Origin: JAFALX01 sp050734185
GTDB lineage: Bacteria; Chloroflexota; Dormibacteria; Aeolococcales; Aeolococcaceae
Length of the DNA stretch: 10,441 nt
Assembly (NCBI GenBank): GCA_050734185.1
Contig: JBOHUE010000027.1
Coordinates: forward strand, 1-10,441
Direction of reading: 5' to 3'
Within the stretch, counting starts at the first letter, position 1. The number at the start of each line of letters is the position of its first letter. Both the position numbers and the translations under genes were made by a program. The notes below the pieces were generated by a model. That model had not been told where the DNA came from. It saw nothing but the letters and a program-made list of their open reading frames with translations, and did no database searches. Below are positions 1 to 6,340 of this stretch, in pieces.

Positions 1-615
1 AGCTCCGTCGGCGGCGGCGGCGCGGCGGGGCTGGAGATGCGCGAGGAGGGCCGGGTCATCGTGCGCGGGCGCCGCGGCGGCGACCGCGGAGCCGTGCTGC
101 TCAACCCGCGGCACACCTGGTACATCAAGGTGCACGGCGGCACCTGGAACAATGTCCTCGACCTGAGCGGCCTGCGCATCAGCGGCATCGAGCTCGACAG
201 CGGTGCCGGCAACGTGATCTGCACGCTTCCCTCCCCCGTCGGCGTGGTGCCGCTCAAGGTGAACAGCGGCCTCGTCGGCGTGACGCTCCACCGTCCGCCG
301 GAGGCGGCCGCGCACGCGCTCCTCTTGAGCGGCTCGGTGAGGATCCGCTTCGACGGCACGTCGATCAAGGCGAACGCCAGCGACGTCGAGTGGGAGAGCT
401 CAGGCGGATCGCACGCGAGAGACAGGTACGAGGTGACCGTGCACAGCGGCTGCGTCAAGGTGTCGATGGACGCCACCGCTCCCAGCGTCCCGCTGCCGCC
501 CGCGCCTGCGGGCGACGCGCCGGCTCAAACGGGCGCGCCCGCCTCGCCGGACCCGATGGCGATTGTCGAGCTGATTCTGGACGGGGTGGAGAGGCGGCTC
601 GCTGGTCCTAGCTGA
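1..615 (+). CDS. Beta-strand repeat (toast-rack / DUF4097-like) protein, partial at 5' end
   Basis: The frame is open to base 1. The first ATG in the window is at 37, but it has no properly spaced Shine-Dalgarno sequence, so the true start probably lies upstream. From about residue 28 (counted from that ATG) the protein alternates short hydrophobic beta strands with glycine turns: WYIKVHGGTWNNVLDLSGL, then SGIELDSGAGNVICTLP, VNSGLVGVTLHRP, LSGSVRIRFDG and a closing VTVHSGCVKVSMD. This rung-like pattern matches the beta-solenoid class found in LiaF/DUF4097-type bacterial envelope proteins; that assignment rests on pattern recognition, not on a search. A Pro/Ala-rich linker (about residues 149-170) leads to a short amphipathic tail ending VERRLAGPS. 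No membrane segment is visible in the part present, though one could lie upstream. Function is unknown. It ends in TGA and converges on the minus-strand genes. Confidence 0.7.
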   Translation, partial: SSVGGGGAAGLEMREEGRVIVRGRRGGDRGAVLLNPRHTWYIKVHGGTWNNVLDLSGLRISGIELDSGAGNVICTLPSPVGVVPLKVNSGLVGVTLHRPPEAAAHALLLSGSVRIRFDGTSIKANASDVEWESSGGSHARDRYEVTVHSGCVKVSMDATAPSVPLPPAPAGDAPAQTGAPASPDPMAIVELILDGVERRLAGPS

Positions 616-718
616 ACGGCGCGCACTTGAGCCCGCCCGTGGCGTTCGGATCTCTGTTGTACATGCCGTACTTCGGGTCGCCGTTGTTGCACCAGATGTC
701 ATCGGCCACCGGCTTCAC
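608..718 (-). CDS. Possible small two-cysteine protein (about 36 aa), uncertain
   Basis: A short minus-strand frame ends in TAG at 610-608 and overlaps the end of the + strand gene by 8 nt. From the GTG at 718 it reads VKPVADDIW, then a WCNNGDPKYGMYNRD-like stretch and a tail ending LKCAPFS. Its composition (Asn, Asp, Tyr, Trp, two Cys) and its G/C-ending codons look like real coding sequence, unlike the Arg/Pro/Ala-rich shadow frames around it. The frame stays open upstream, but there its translation turns into shadow-like Arg/Ala/Pro sequence. A GGAG lies 11 nt before the GTG. In another frame, an ATG at 762 reads MRDPIHILPTEQPAV and runs into TGA exactly at the join (see findings), so a longer 50-aa gene broken by two extra bases is equally possible. 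I do not recognise a family. Confidence 0.3.
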   Translation of the reverse strand: MKPVADDIWCNNGDPKYGMYNRDPNATGGLKCAPFS

Positions 719-785
719 ACCGCGGGCTGCTCCGTCGGCAGTATGTGGATCGGATCTCGCATGTCGCGCGGAGTCTAGCCGCGGT

Positions 786-1175
786 CTAGGTGCCGCCCGT
801 ACCGGACCCCATCCCGACGGCCTCGTCGGATCGGGTGCGCCGCCGCGACGCTCGGAGCACGAGCAGCATGGCGATGCCCGCGCCGGCAACGGCAGCCTCG
901 AGCCCGATGATCAGCGGCACCACCCAGGCGGGCGTCGCGTCGGTGGTCGCCGCGGCGACGAACTGGGCGGACGTGAAGTAGTAGTCCTCGATCGGCGCGC
1001 CCGGCGACCCGGCGCGCGAGTCTGCCCACGAGAAGTAGGCGACATCGTTGGTCGCGGCCACGCCGGCGGGGCCGATCAACCCGTAACTCGGGTTCTGCGT
1101 GTAGCCGGCCTGCGCGTCGTTGGAGCGGTCGCTGATGCGCATGTTCTTGGCCCATGTCTGGCCGTGGTCGGTGGA
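786..1175 (-). pseudogene. Continuation of the Asp-box protein beyond an in-frame TAG: sixth Asp-box plus C-terminal membrane anchor
   Basis: Directly after the TAG at 1178-1176, the same reading frame continues without another stop for 129 codons, to a second TAG at 788-786. It opens with STDHGQTW, a complete Asp-box matching the five upstream of the stop. After that comes beta-propeller-like sequence (for example AYFSWADSRAG), then a hydrophobic span starting near PAWVVPLIIGLEA and running to AMLLVLRAS, and finally a basic RRRTRSD tail. That arrangement is a typical C-terminal membrane anchor with a cytoplasmic positive end. Family-like sequence preserved on both sides of the stop shows that both parts derive from one gene of about 573 codons. 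If the stop is real and is not read through, this part is untranslated and the protein loses its anchor and last propeller element. A sequencing error is the simplest alternative. Confidence 0.75.
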
Positions 1176-2507
1176 CTACGTGTAATAGATGTCCCAGTAC
1201 CGCTCTGTCTTCTGGCTGCTGGCGCCGTTGAGGATGACCGACTGGCGGTAGTCGGTCCAGGCGACGTCGATGCGGCCGTTCGGCGCAACGCTGACGCCGG
1301 GGAAGAGGTGGTCGACGTTGTCGCGGTCGTCGTTCAGCTGTACGGCGGACGACCACGTCTTGCCACTGTCGGACGACACCTTCAGGAAGACGTTCTGACC
1401 CGATGTGGGCGAGCTCGGGGGGCTCTGGCTGTAGGCCGCGTACACGTACTTCGCGTTGGTCGGGTCCGCGTGAATCGTGGGCAGCTGCCTGCACCCGCCA
1501 TCGCAGGAGATCAGCGGCACCGAGCTGTCGTCGAGGAGCACCGTCTTCCAGGTGCTGCCGTGATCGGTCGACATCGAGACATAGCGCTTGCCGCCCTCTC
1601 CGTCCGACTTCGTGAAGGTCGCGGTCGCCGGCACCGGGTCGTCACGGGTCACCGCGTACACGGTTCCGTCCGCACCGACGCTGATCATCGGGATGAACCC
1701 ACCGAAAATCTGGCTCTGCGGGATGCCCTTCATGATGTCGACCGGCTGCGAGAAGGTCTTGCCGCCGTCGCTGGACGCGGCGACCACGCTGCGCAGCGGC
1801 ACGACGCCGAAGAGGCCGTACGGCTTGGCCCGGCTCGCGATCTGGTAGCGCGCCCCGGCGTACACGTACTGCGGGTTGGTCGGGTCCGCCGCCGCGCTGA
1901 CCAGGCTGTAATGCTCGCCGCCGCTGACCGTTGTGCCCAGCGCCGTCTGGAACTGCGCGTCGGTCTGGCCCGCGTGAATCGTGGTGAACGCCCACGTGTC
2001 ACCGAGGTCGGTGCTCCGCGCCGCGTAGAGATTGTTGATCTGCTGCTGGCCGCCGAGATTGTCGGCGGCCGAGATGACCACCAGCGCGCCGTCCGGGGTG
2101 AATGCTGCGCCGAGGAACGGGCCGAGGTCGGAGCGCACGCAGGTGGCGTACTGGGGCGGGCGAGCCGAGCCCTTGCCCTCGGTCCAGGTGCGGCCCGCGT
2201 CGCGGCTCACCCACACCCGGCAGTCGCCGGAGTTGTAGTCGGAGCCGGCGATCACGAGCGTGTTCGAGTCCTTCGGGTCGACCAGCATCTGCGGCTGGTT
2301 GAACGCGCGCACCGGGCTCGGGCTCGTGGTCACCTGCACCGACGGAAAGACCTGTGGGGTGCCGCCGTCGGCCGCGGCGGGGCGCGCCGTCATTCCCAGG
2401 ATCCCCACTGCGATAGCCGCAAGAGCGACGACGTCCGCGACTCTTGTTCCGAGCGATCGACGACGAGCTCGCTCCGCGAGAGCGCCCGAGCACAGTGGCT
2501 TCGACAT
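1176..2507 (-). CDS. Secreted BNR/Asp-box repeat (sialidase-fold) protein, C-terminally truncated by in-frame TAG
   Basis: The ATG at 2507 is chosen because a strong GGAGGAG lies 6 nt upstream; an in-frame ATG at 2522 with its own AGGAGG 9 nt upstream is an alternative. The N-terminus is basic (RARRRS), followed by a hydrophobic segment (about residues 23-39) and an ARPAAA-D signal-peptidase-like site near residue 46, so the protein is exported. Five Asp-boxes (SxDxGxTW) follow at about residues 101-108, 165-172, 245-252, 313-320 and 378-385. These are the hallmark of sialidase-like beta-propellers, and phrases such as ADPTNPQYVYAG are typical of BNR proteins. Asp-boxes are structural, so they do not prove glycosidase activity, and I see no clear catalytic arginine triad; an extracellular binding or hydrolase role is inference. 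The frame stops after 443 residues, one codon before a sixth Asp-box. Its own promoter is upstream. Confidence 0.85.
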   Translation of the reverse strand: MSKPLCSGALAERARRRSLGTRVADVVALAAIAVGILGMTARPAAADGGTPQVFPSVQVTTSPSPVRAFNQPQMLVDPKDSNTLVIAGSDYNSGDCRVWVSRDAGRTWTEGKGSARPPQYATCVRSDLGPFLGAAFTPDGALVVISAADNLGGQQQINNLYAARSTDLGDTWAFTTIHAGQTDAQFQTALGTTVSGGEHYSLVSAAADPTNPQYVYAGARYQIASRAKPYGLFGVVPLRSVVAASSDGGKTFSQPVDIMKGIPQSQIFGGFIPMISVGADGTVYAVTRDDPVPATATFTKSDGEGGKRYVSMSTDHGSTWKTVLLDDSSVPLISCDGGCRQLPTIHADPTNAKYVYAAYSQSPPSSPTSGQNVFLKVSSDSGKTWSSAVQLNDDRDNVDHLFPGVSVAPNGRIDVAWTDYRQSVILNGASSQKTERYWDIYYT

Positions 2508-2513
2508 AAGGGG

Positions 2514-2520
2514 CTCCTCC
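2514..2520 (-). promoter_or_regulatory. Shine-Dalgarno GGAGGAG of the Asp-box gene
   Basis: GGAGGAG lies 6 nt before the ATG at 2507 and decides that start. It overlaps the alternative upstream ATG at 2522 (ATGGAGGAG), which has its own AGGAGG at about 2532-2537. The two nested start signals would give N-termini differing by five residues. Confidence 0.65.
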
Positions 2521-2564
2521 ATGCGACCCAACCTCCTGGCCCGAGAAGAACTCGGCGGTGCAGA

Positions 2565-2592
2565 AGCCTACATGTCCGCCGCGAATAGTCAA
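2565..2592 (-). promoter_or_regulatory. Sigma70-type promoter of the Asp-box gene
   Basis: On the minus strand, TTGACT (2592-2587) matches the -35 consensus at five of six positions. A 16-nt spacer separates it from TAGGCT (2570-2565), which keeps the key TA and final T of a -10 box. Transcription would start near 2558, giving a leader of about 50 nt. That leader holds a small inverted repeat (CCGAG, 5-nt loop, CTCGG, at 2541-2555) just upstream of the ribosome binding sites. Confidence 0.55.
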
Positions 2593-2672
2593 CAGGTGGC
2601 TCGCGGGCCGCACGACAGGCGCCGCCGGTACCATTTGGCTCGAGGCGCGCGATGCCCCCGTGCCCGGGCAGT

Positions 2673-2746
<74 letters not shown>

Positions 2747-2755
2747 CTCTCGATC

Positions 2756-2761
2756 TATTGT
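2756..2761 (+). promoter_or_regulatory. Possible -10 box (TATTGT) of a leaderless aminotransferase transcript
   Basis: TATTGT fits TANNNT and ends 8 nt before the GTG at 2770, so transcription could begin at or beside the start codon. No Shine-Dalgarno sequence precedes that GTG, and no -35 box is obvious because the upstream sequence is the tRNA 3' end. Confidence 0.35.
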
Positions 2762-2769
2762 GGACGCCG

Positions 2770-4014
2770 GTGAGCGCCCCTCCCGAAGGAACGTCCCCCG
2801 ATCCATCGCAGCTCGCCGCCCGGGCGCGCCGCGTGCTCCCCGGTGGCTCCACGCATGTGGCGCGCAGCTATGAGCCCGCGCTGTATGTCACGAGCGCCCA
2901 GGGCTCGCACAAATGGCTGGTCGACGGCCGCGAGCTCATCGACTACACGATGGGCCACGGTGCACTGCTCCTCGGACACGCGCACCCGGCGGTGGTCAGC
3001 GCCGTGCAGAGCCAGGTCGCGCGCGGCACCCACTTCGGCGCCGCAAGCCTGCTGGAGGTGGAGTGGGCGGAGCTGATCACCTCCATGGTCTCGTCAGCGG
3101 ACCAGGTGCGCTTCACCCAGTCGGGCACCGAGGCGGTGATGCTGGCGCTCCGAGTGGCGCGCGCCGCAACCGGTCGCGACCCCATCGTCAAGCTGCACGA
3201 GCATTTCCATGGGTGGTACGACGCGGTCAGCGTGGACCTCGACTCCGAACAACGCCCGCAGGCGACCCAGGGGGTGCCGGCGTCGATCGCGGGCGATACG
3301 CGCGTCGTGCAGCAGGACGACCTCGACTCTCTGCGCAGAGCGCTGTCCGACCGTCGTGTCGCGGCGGTGATCATGGAGCCGTCCGGCGCGCACTACGGGC
3401 GGATACCACTCGATCCGTCCCTTGTGCGCGAGACGCGCATCGCGTGCGACGAGGCGGGCACCCTGCTGGTGCTCGACGAGGTGGTGACCGGGTTCCGCGC
3501 CGCGCCCGGCGGACTGCAGTCGCTCATCGGGGTCCGGGCCGACCTCACGTCGTTCGGCAAGGTGATGGCGGGCGGGCTCCCCGGCGGCGCGGTCGGCGGC
3601 CGCCGCGACCTCATGGAGCTGCTCGCCGGGACCATCGCGCACCCCGGAACGTTCAACGCGAACCCGCTCACCGCCGCCGCCGGCATCGCGACTCTCAAGC
3701 TCGTCGCCGACGGTACGCAGCAACGTGCGGCCGACGCCTACGCACGCACGCTCGAGTCGGAGTGGCGCGGCGCCTTGAACGACTCCGGCGTGGCCGGGCG
3801 CGTGTGGCGGCTGAGCAGCATCGTCCACGTCGGGCTCGACGAGCCCGCACGGCAGGAGCGGCTCGGCGACGTCCTGCGCGAGGAGGGCGTCGACCTGCTG
3901 CACACGAGCGCGTTCTGCTCTTCGGCGCACTCGCTGTCCGACCTCGAGCAGTCGGTCGCGGCGTTCGCGCGTGCGCTCGGCCGCCTCGCCCCAGCGGGGG
4001 CGCGCTCCGCCTAA
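2770..4014 (+). CDS. Class-III PLP aminotransferase, glutamate-1-semialdehyde aminomutase-like
   Basis: The GTG at 2770 gives 414 residues. An in-frame ATG at 2719 lies inside the tRNA and is rejected as the start. The order of motifs is that of the GSAM/class-III fold: RVLPGGSTHV near the N-terminus, LLLGHAHP, SGTEAVM (118-124, phosphate binding), LDEVVTGFR (235-243, with the Asp that contacts the pyridine nitrogen), and SFGKVMAGGLPGGAVGGR, whose Lys264 should form the Schiff base. True HemL proteins usually have YHGHAD and GTLSGNP; here these are FHGWYD (146-151) and GTFNANP (293-299). The region after residue 350 is also shorter than in HemL, and no haem gene is nearby. A GSAM paralogue acting on another amino substrate is therefore likelier than haem synthesis; the substrate cannot be read from sequence. 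Its stop overlaps the stop of the convergent regulator gene. Confidence 0.88.
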   Translation: MSAPPEGTSPDPSQLAARARRVLPGGSTHVARSYEPALYVTSAQGSHKWLVDGRELIDYTMGHGALLLGHAHPAVVSAVQSQVARGTHFGAASLLEVEWAELITSMVSSADQVRFTQSGTEAVMLALRVARAATGRDPIVKLHEHFHGWYDAVSVDLDSEQRPQATQGVPASIAGDTRVVQQDDLDSLRRALSDRRVAAVIMEPSGAHYGRIPLDPSLVRETRIACDEAGTLLVLDEVVTGFRAAPGGLQSLIGVRADLTSFGKVMAGGLPGGAVGGRRDLMELLAGTIAHPGTFNANPLTAAAGIATLKLVADGTQQRAADAYARTLESEWRGALNDSGVAGRVWRLSSIVHVGLDEPARQERLGDVLREEGVDLLHTSAFCSSAHSLSDLEQSVAAFARALGRLAPAGARSA

Positions 4015-4664
4015 GAGAGCGGGGACTCGGTCAGGCCGTGTTTCTGCGCCCAGATCGCGGCCTGGGTGCGGTCCTGCACGCCGAGGCGGTCGAACACGCT
4101 GCCGAGGTGGGCCTTCACGGTCTTCTCGGTGATGCCGAGGCGCCAGGCGATCTGCTTGTTCTGCATCCCCTGACCCACGAGCGTCAGCACGTCGCGCTCG
4201 CGCTGCGTCAGCTCGTCGAGCGGCCGCCGCGATGAGCGCTCCTCGAGGAGCTCGCGTGCCGCCTTCGGTGAGACGGGCGCGTCACCGCGCGCGGCGGCGC
4301 GGATGCCGTTGATCAGCTCCTCGGGCTCCGCGTCCTTCAGCAGATAGCCGACGGCGCCGGCATCGAACGACTCGACGACGACGTCACGCTGCGAGAACGA
4401 CGTGAGCATCACGACGCGCGTACCGGGTTCCACCTCGAGGACGCGGCGTGCCGCCTCCATGCCCGTCATGCCCGGCATGGACACGTCCATGAGCACGACG
4501 TCGGGCTTTCGCTCGGCCACCCATTTGAGCGCCTCTTCACCGTCGGCGGCTGCGCCCACGACATCGATGCCGCGGGCTGCGCTCAGCAACGATGTCAGGC
4601 CGCGCCGAACCAGGGGGTGATCGTCGACGATGAGCACGCGTATGCCGGCGTCTGCTTCTGCCAC
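4011..4664 (-). CDS. NarL/LuxR-family two-component response regulator
   Basis: The protein is 217 residues from a GTG start, the usual NarL-family length. The receiver domain (about 7-125) has the acidic pair D14-D15 (VDDHPLVRRGL), phospho-acceptor Asp60 (VLMDVSMPGMTGMEA), Thr88 and conserved Lys110 (YLLKDA), so all phosphotransfer residues are present. A linker leads to a LuxR-type helix-turn-helix (about 152-210: LTQRERDVLTLVGQGMQNKQIAWRLGITEKTVKAHLGSVFDRLGV), which binds DNA. Regulators of this class are phosphorylated by HisKA_3-type kinases, but no kinase gene lies beside it here. It is transcribed towards the aminotransferase gene and shares a 4-nt CTAA overlap of stop codons with it, leaving no room for a terminator between them. 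A TAACCT box and hairpins lie upstream. Confidence 0.93.
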   Translation of the reverse strand: MAEADAGIRVLIVDDHPLVRRGLTSLLSAARGIDVVGAAADGEEALKWVAERKPDVVLMDVSMPGMTGMEAARRVLEVEPGTRVVMLTSFSQRDVVVESFDAGAVGYLLKDAEPEELINGIRAAARGDAPVSPKAARELLEERSSRRPLDELTQRERDVLTLVGQGMQNKQIAWRLGITEKTVKAHLGSVFDRLGVQDRTQAAIWAQKHGLTESPLS

Positions 4665-4673
4665 CTTGCTGCC

Positions 4674-4679
4674 AGGTTA
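4674..4679 (-). promoter_or_regulatory. Possible -10 box (TAACCT) of the response regulator gene
   Basis: TAACCT (TANNNT type) ends 9 nt before the GTG at 4664, close to the spacing expected for a leaderless transcript. No clear Shine-Dalgarno or -35 box was found. It lies directly downstream of a terminator-like hairpin. Confidence 0.35.
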
Positions 4680-4683
4680 GGCG

Positions 4684-4704
4684 AAAACCGAGCGGTGCGC
4701 TCGG
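4684..4704 (-). terminator. Terminator-like hairpin with T-run upstream of the response regulator
   Basis: Read on the minus strand, CCGAGCG pairs perfectly with CGCTCGG around a CAC loop (4704-4688) and is followed at once by TTTT (4687-4684). It could end transcripts coming from rarA, insulating the regulator gene, whose start is only 19 nt further on. The T-run is short, so efficiency is uncertain. Confidence 0.45.
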
Positions 4705-4717
4705 GGTGAGCCGTTGA

Positions 4718-4781
4718 AACGGGGCGGGGCCCCGCCCGGGTACCTGGGGTGGGGCTTTCGGTACCGGGCGGGGACCCCGTT
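4718..4781. repeat. Large GC-rich imperfect inverted repeat in the rarA-regulator gap
   Basis: AACGGGG (4718-4724) pairs with CCCCGTT (4775-4781). Inside it, CCCCGCCCGGGTACC (4730-4744) pairs with GGTACCGGGCGGGG (4760-4773) with one bulged G. The loop is TGGGGTGGGGCTTTC. The left arm also contains a perfect 16-bp palindrome, GGGCGGGGCCCCGCCC (4722-4737). Nine runs of three or more G lie on the + strand between 4721 and 4808. It could be a structured terminator or a cruciform-forming site; its role is not evident. Confidence 0.6.
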
Positions 4782-4891
4782 CTTCTCGGCTTGGGGCCGA
4801 TCAGGGGGAAGGAGTTCCGAAATGGTTGCGGCGAGGCGGCGCGTCAGGAGCGCGCACGGTCGTGCCCCGAAGCACTGTGCACCCGTCCCGA

Positions 4892-4922
4892 CGGTGATGT
4901 CGGCAATGCTGACGCATCACCG
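4892..4922 (-). terminator. Hairpin just downstream of rarA, possible terminator without U-tail
   Basis: CGGTGATG (4892-4899) pairs with CATCACCG (4915-4922). Inside, TCGGC (4900-4904) pairs with GCTGA (4908-4912) around an AAT loop, with a 2-nt CG bulge. The structure begins 26 nt after the rarA stop codon. No T-run follows, so it would have to act as a U-less terminator or mRNA 3' stabiliser. The remaining sequence of the 4665-4948 gap shows no convincing gene; short + strand frames there have shadow-like composition. Confidence 0.4.
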
Positions 4923-4948
4923 GTCCCGGTGACACTCGGTCGATGGTC

Positions 4949-6319
4949 TTAAGACCCGCCGCGTGGCGCGCCGGCCATCCGTTCGCGCAACTCGCGCAGA
5001 CGCGCGGCGACGGTCGCCTCCGCACCATGCTCCGTTGGTTCGTAGTAGCGATGTCCGATGAGCTGATCGGGGAGGTGCTGCTGTTCGACAGCCGCGTTAG
5101 GGTCGTCGTGCACATAGCGGTAGCCGCGACCGAAGCTCTGCGCCCGGTCGAAGTGCGTGACCGCGTTGCGCAGGTGCAGCGGCACCGGCTGCGTGAGTGT
5201 CGCGGCGACGTCCTGCCGCGCCGCCGTGTACGCGCGCAGCGCCGAGTTGCTCTTCGGCGCAGTCGCCAGGTACAGCGTCGCCTCGGCCAGCGGCAGGAAT
5301 CCCTCCGGCATGCCGACGAAGTGCACGGCCTGCTGCGCAGCCACGGCCACACCCAGCGCCTGCGGGTCCGCGAGCCCGACGTCCTCACTGGCGGCGATCA
5401 CCAGGCGTCGCGCCACGAAGAGCGGGTCCTCGCCCGCCTCGAGCATGCGCGCCAGCCAGTACACCGCCGCGTCCGGGTCGCTGTCGCGCATCGACTTGAT
5501 GTACGCGGAGATCAGCCAGTAATGCTGGTCGCCGGCGCGATCATAGAGCAGCGCCGGCGACTGCAGCGCGCCCTCCACGGCGTCGACCGTCACTCGAACG
5601 TCGCCGTTCTGGTCAGCTGTGGCGCGAACAGCGAGCTCCAGCGCGTTCAACGCCACACGCGCATCGCCGCCGCTCAACGCGATGAGCCGCTCGCGCGCGT
5701 CCGGCGCGAGTGTCACCGGCGTGGCGCCGAGGCCGCGCTCCGCGTCGTGCAGCGCGCGGTCGAGAACGGTGCGCATCGCGCCTGGGTCGAGCGGCTCCAG
5801 GCGAACCACCCGGCTGCGCGAGAGCAGTGCCGAATTGACCTCGAACGACGGGTTCTCGGTCGTGGCGCCGAGCAGCGTCACCAGTCCCGACTCGGCGTGT
5901 GGAAGCACGGCATCCTGCTGTGCCTTGTTGAAGCGGTGAATCTCGTCGATGAACAGCACGGTGCGCTGCCCGGCACGCCTGCGCTCGCGCGCGCGATCGA
6001 TGGCGCGGCGCAGGTCGGCAACCCCCGCGTTGGTGGCGCTCACCGGCTCGAACGCGGCGCTCGCGCGTGACGCGATGAGCAGCGCGAGCGTTGTCTTGCC
6101 GGTTCCCGGCGGCCCCCACAGGATCATCGACGGGACCTCGCCCGAGTCGAGGGCGCGGCGCAGCACCGTCCCCTCCCCCACAACGCGGTCCTGACCGGCG
6201 AACTCGTCGAGCGTGCGCGGCCGCATGCGCGTCGCCAGCGGCGCGTGCGCGTCGACGGCCGGCTCCGGCGCCGCTCGCGATAAGCGTTCCGGTTCGAACA
6301 GCTCGTCCTGTTCGGTCAC
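4949..6319 (-). CDS. rarA: Replication-associated recombination protein A (MgsA/Mgs1/WRNIP1-family AAA+ ATPase)
   Basis: The protein is 456 residues from GTG, the normal length for RarA. The family opening MRPRTLDEFAGQ (32-42) precedes Walker A GPPGTGKT (69-76), Walker B VLFIDEIHRFNK (121-132, Asp125-Glu126), the sensor-1 region GATTENPSFE (151-160), and the RarA-specific helical part DSDPDAAVYWLARMLEAGEDP (279-299). SEDVGLADPQA and an FGRGYRY-VHDDP motif near 397-406 follow, the latter from the tetramerisation domain. Family members are clamp-loader-like ATPases that act at stalled replication forks and ssDNA-dsDNA junctions in the cytoplasm. The gene lies 21 nt after the SPFH gene on the same strand and is probably cotranscribed with it, although no Shine-Dalgarno sequence precedes its GTG. 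It ends in TAA and is followed by a hairpin. Confidence 0.95.
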   Translation of the reverse strand: MTEQDELFEPERLSRAAPEPAVDAHAPLATRMRPRTLDEFAGQDRVVGEGTVLRRALDSGEVPSMILWGPPGTGKTTLALLIASRASAAFEPVSATNAGVADLRRAIDRARERRRAGQRTVLFIDEIHRFNKAQQDAVLPHAESGLVTLLGATTENPSFEVNSALLSRSRVVRLEPLDPGAMRTVLDRALHDAERGLGATPVTLAPDARERLIALSGGDARVALNALELAVRATADQNGDVRVTVDAVEGALQSPALLYDRAGDQHYWLISAYIKSMRDSDPDAAVYWLARMLEAGEDPLFVARRLVIAASEDVGLADPQALGVAVAAQQAVHFVGMPEGFLPLAEATLYLATAPKSNSALRAYTAARQDVAATLTQPVPLHLRNAVTHFDRAQSFGRGYRYVHDDPNAAVEQQHLPDQLIGHRYYEPTEHGAEATVAARLRELRERMAGAPRGGS

Positions 6320-6340
6320 GCGTGTCGCGCCGCCGGCGCG

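Noticed and set aside
1176..1178. Reassignment of TAG to pyrrolysine or another amino acid throughout the genome
   Set aside because: TAG also ends the full-length frame of the same gene (788-786) and the response regulator (4013-4011), so it acts as a normal stop here. No pyl genes are present in the window.
627..2588. A 653-codon open frame on the + strand opposite the Asp-box gene
   Set aside because: It is Arg/Ala/Val/Gly-rich with no motif and lies antisense to a gene with signal peptide, promoter, ribosome binding site and Asp-boxes. Long shadow frames are expected at this GC content.
2913..4235. A 440-codon + strand frame overlapping the aminotransferase and regulator genes
   Set aside because: Its composition is dominated by Arg, Ala, Gly and Pro without conserved motifs, and it crosses two well-supported genes in other frames.
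4801..4948. Possible signal recognition particle RNA or riboswitch in the gap
   Set aside because: The conserved SRP core motif is absent and no known riboswitch core could be recognised by eye. Only the hairpin at 4892-4922 is clear.
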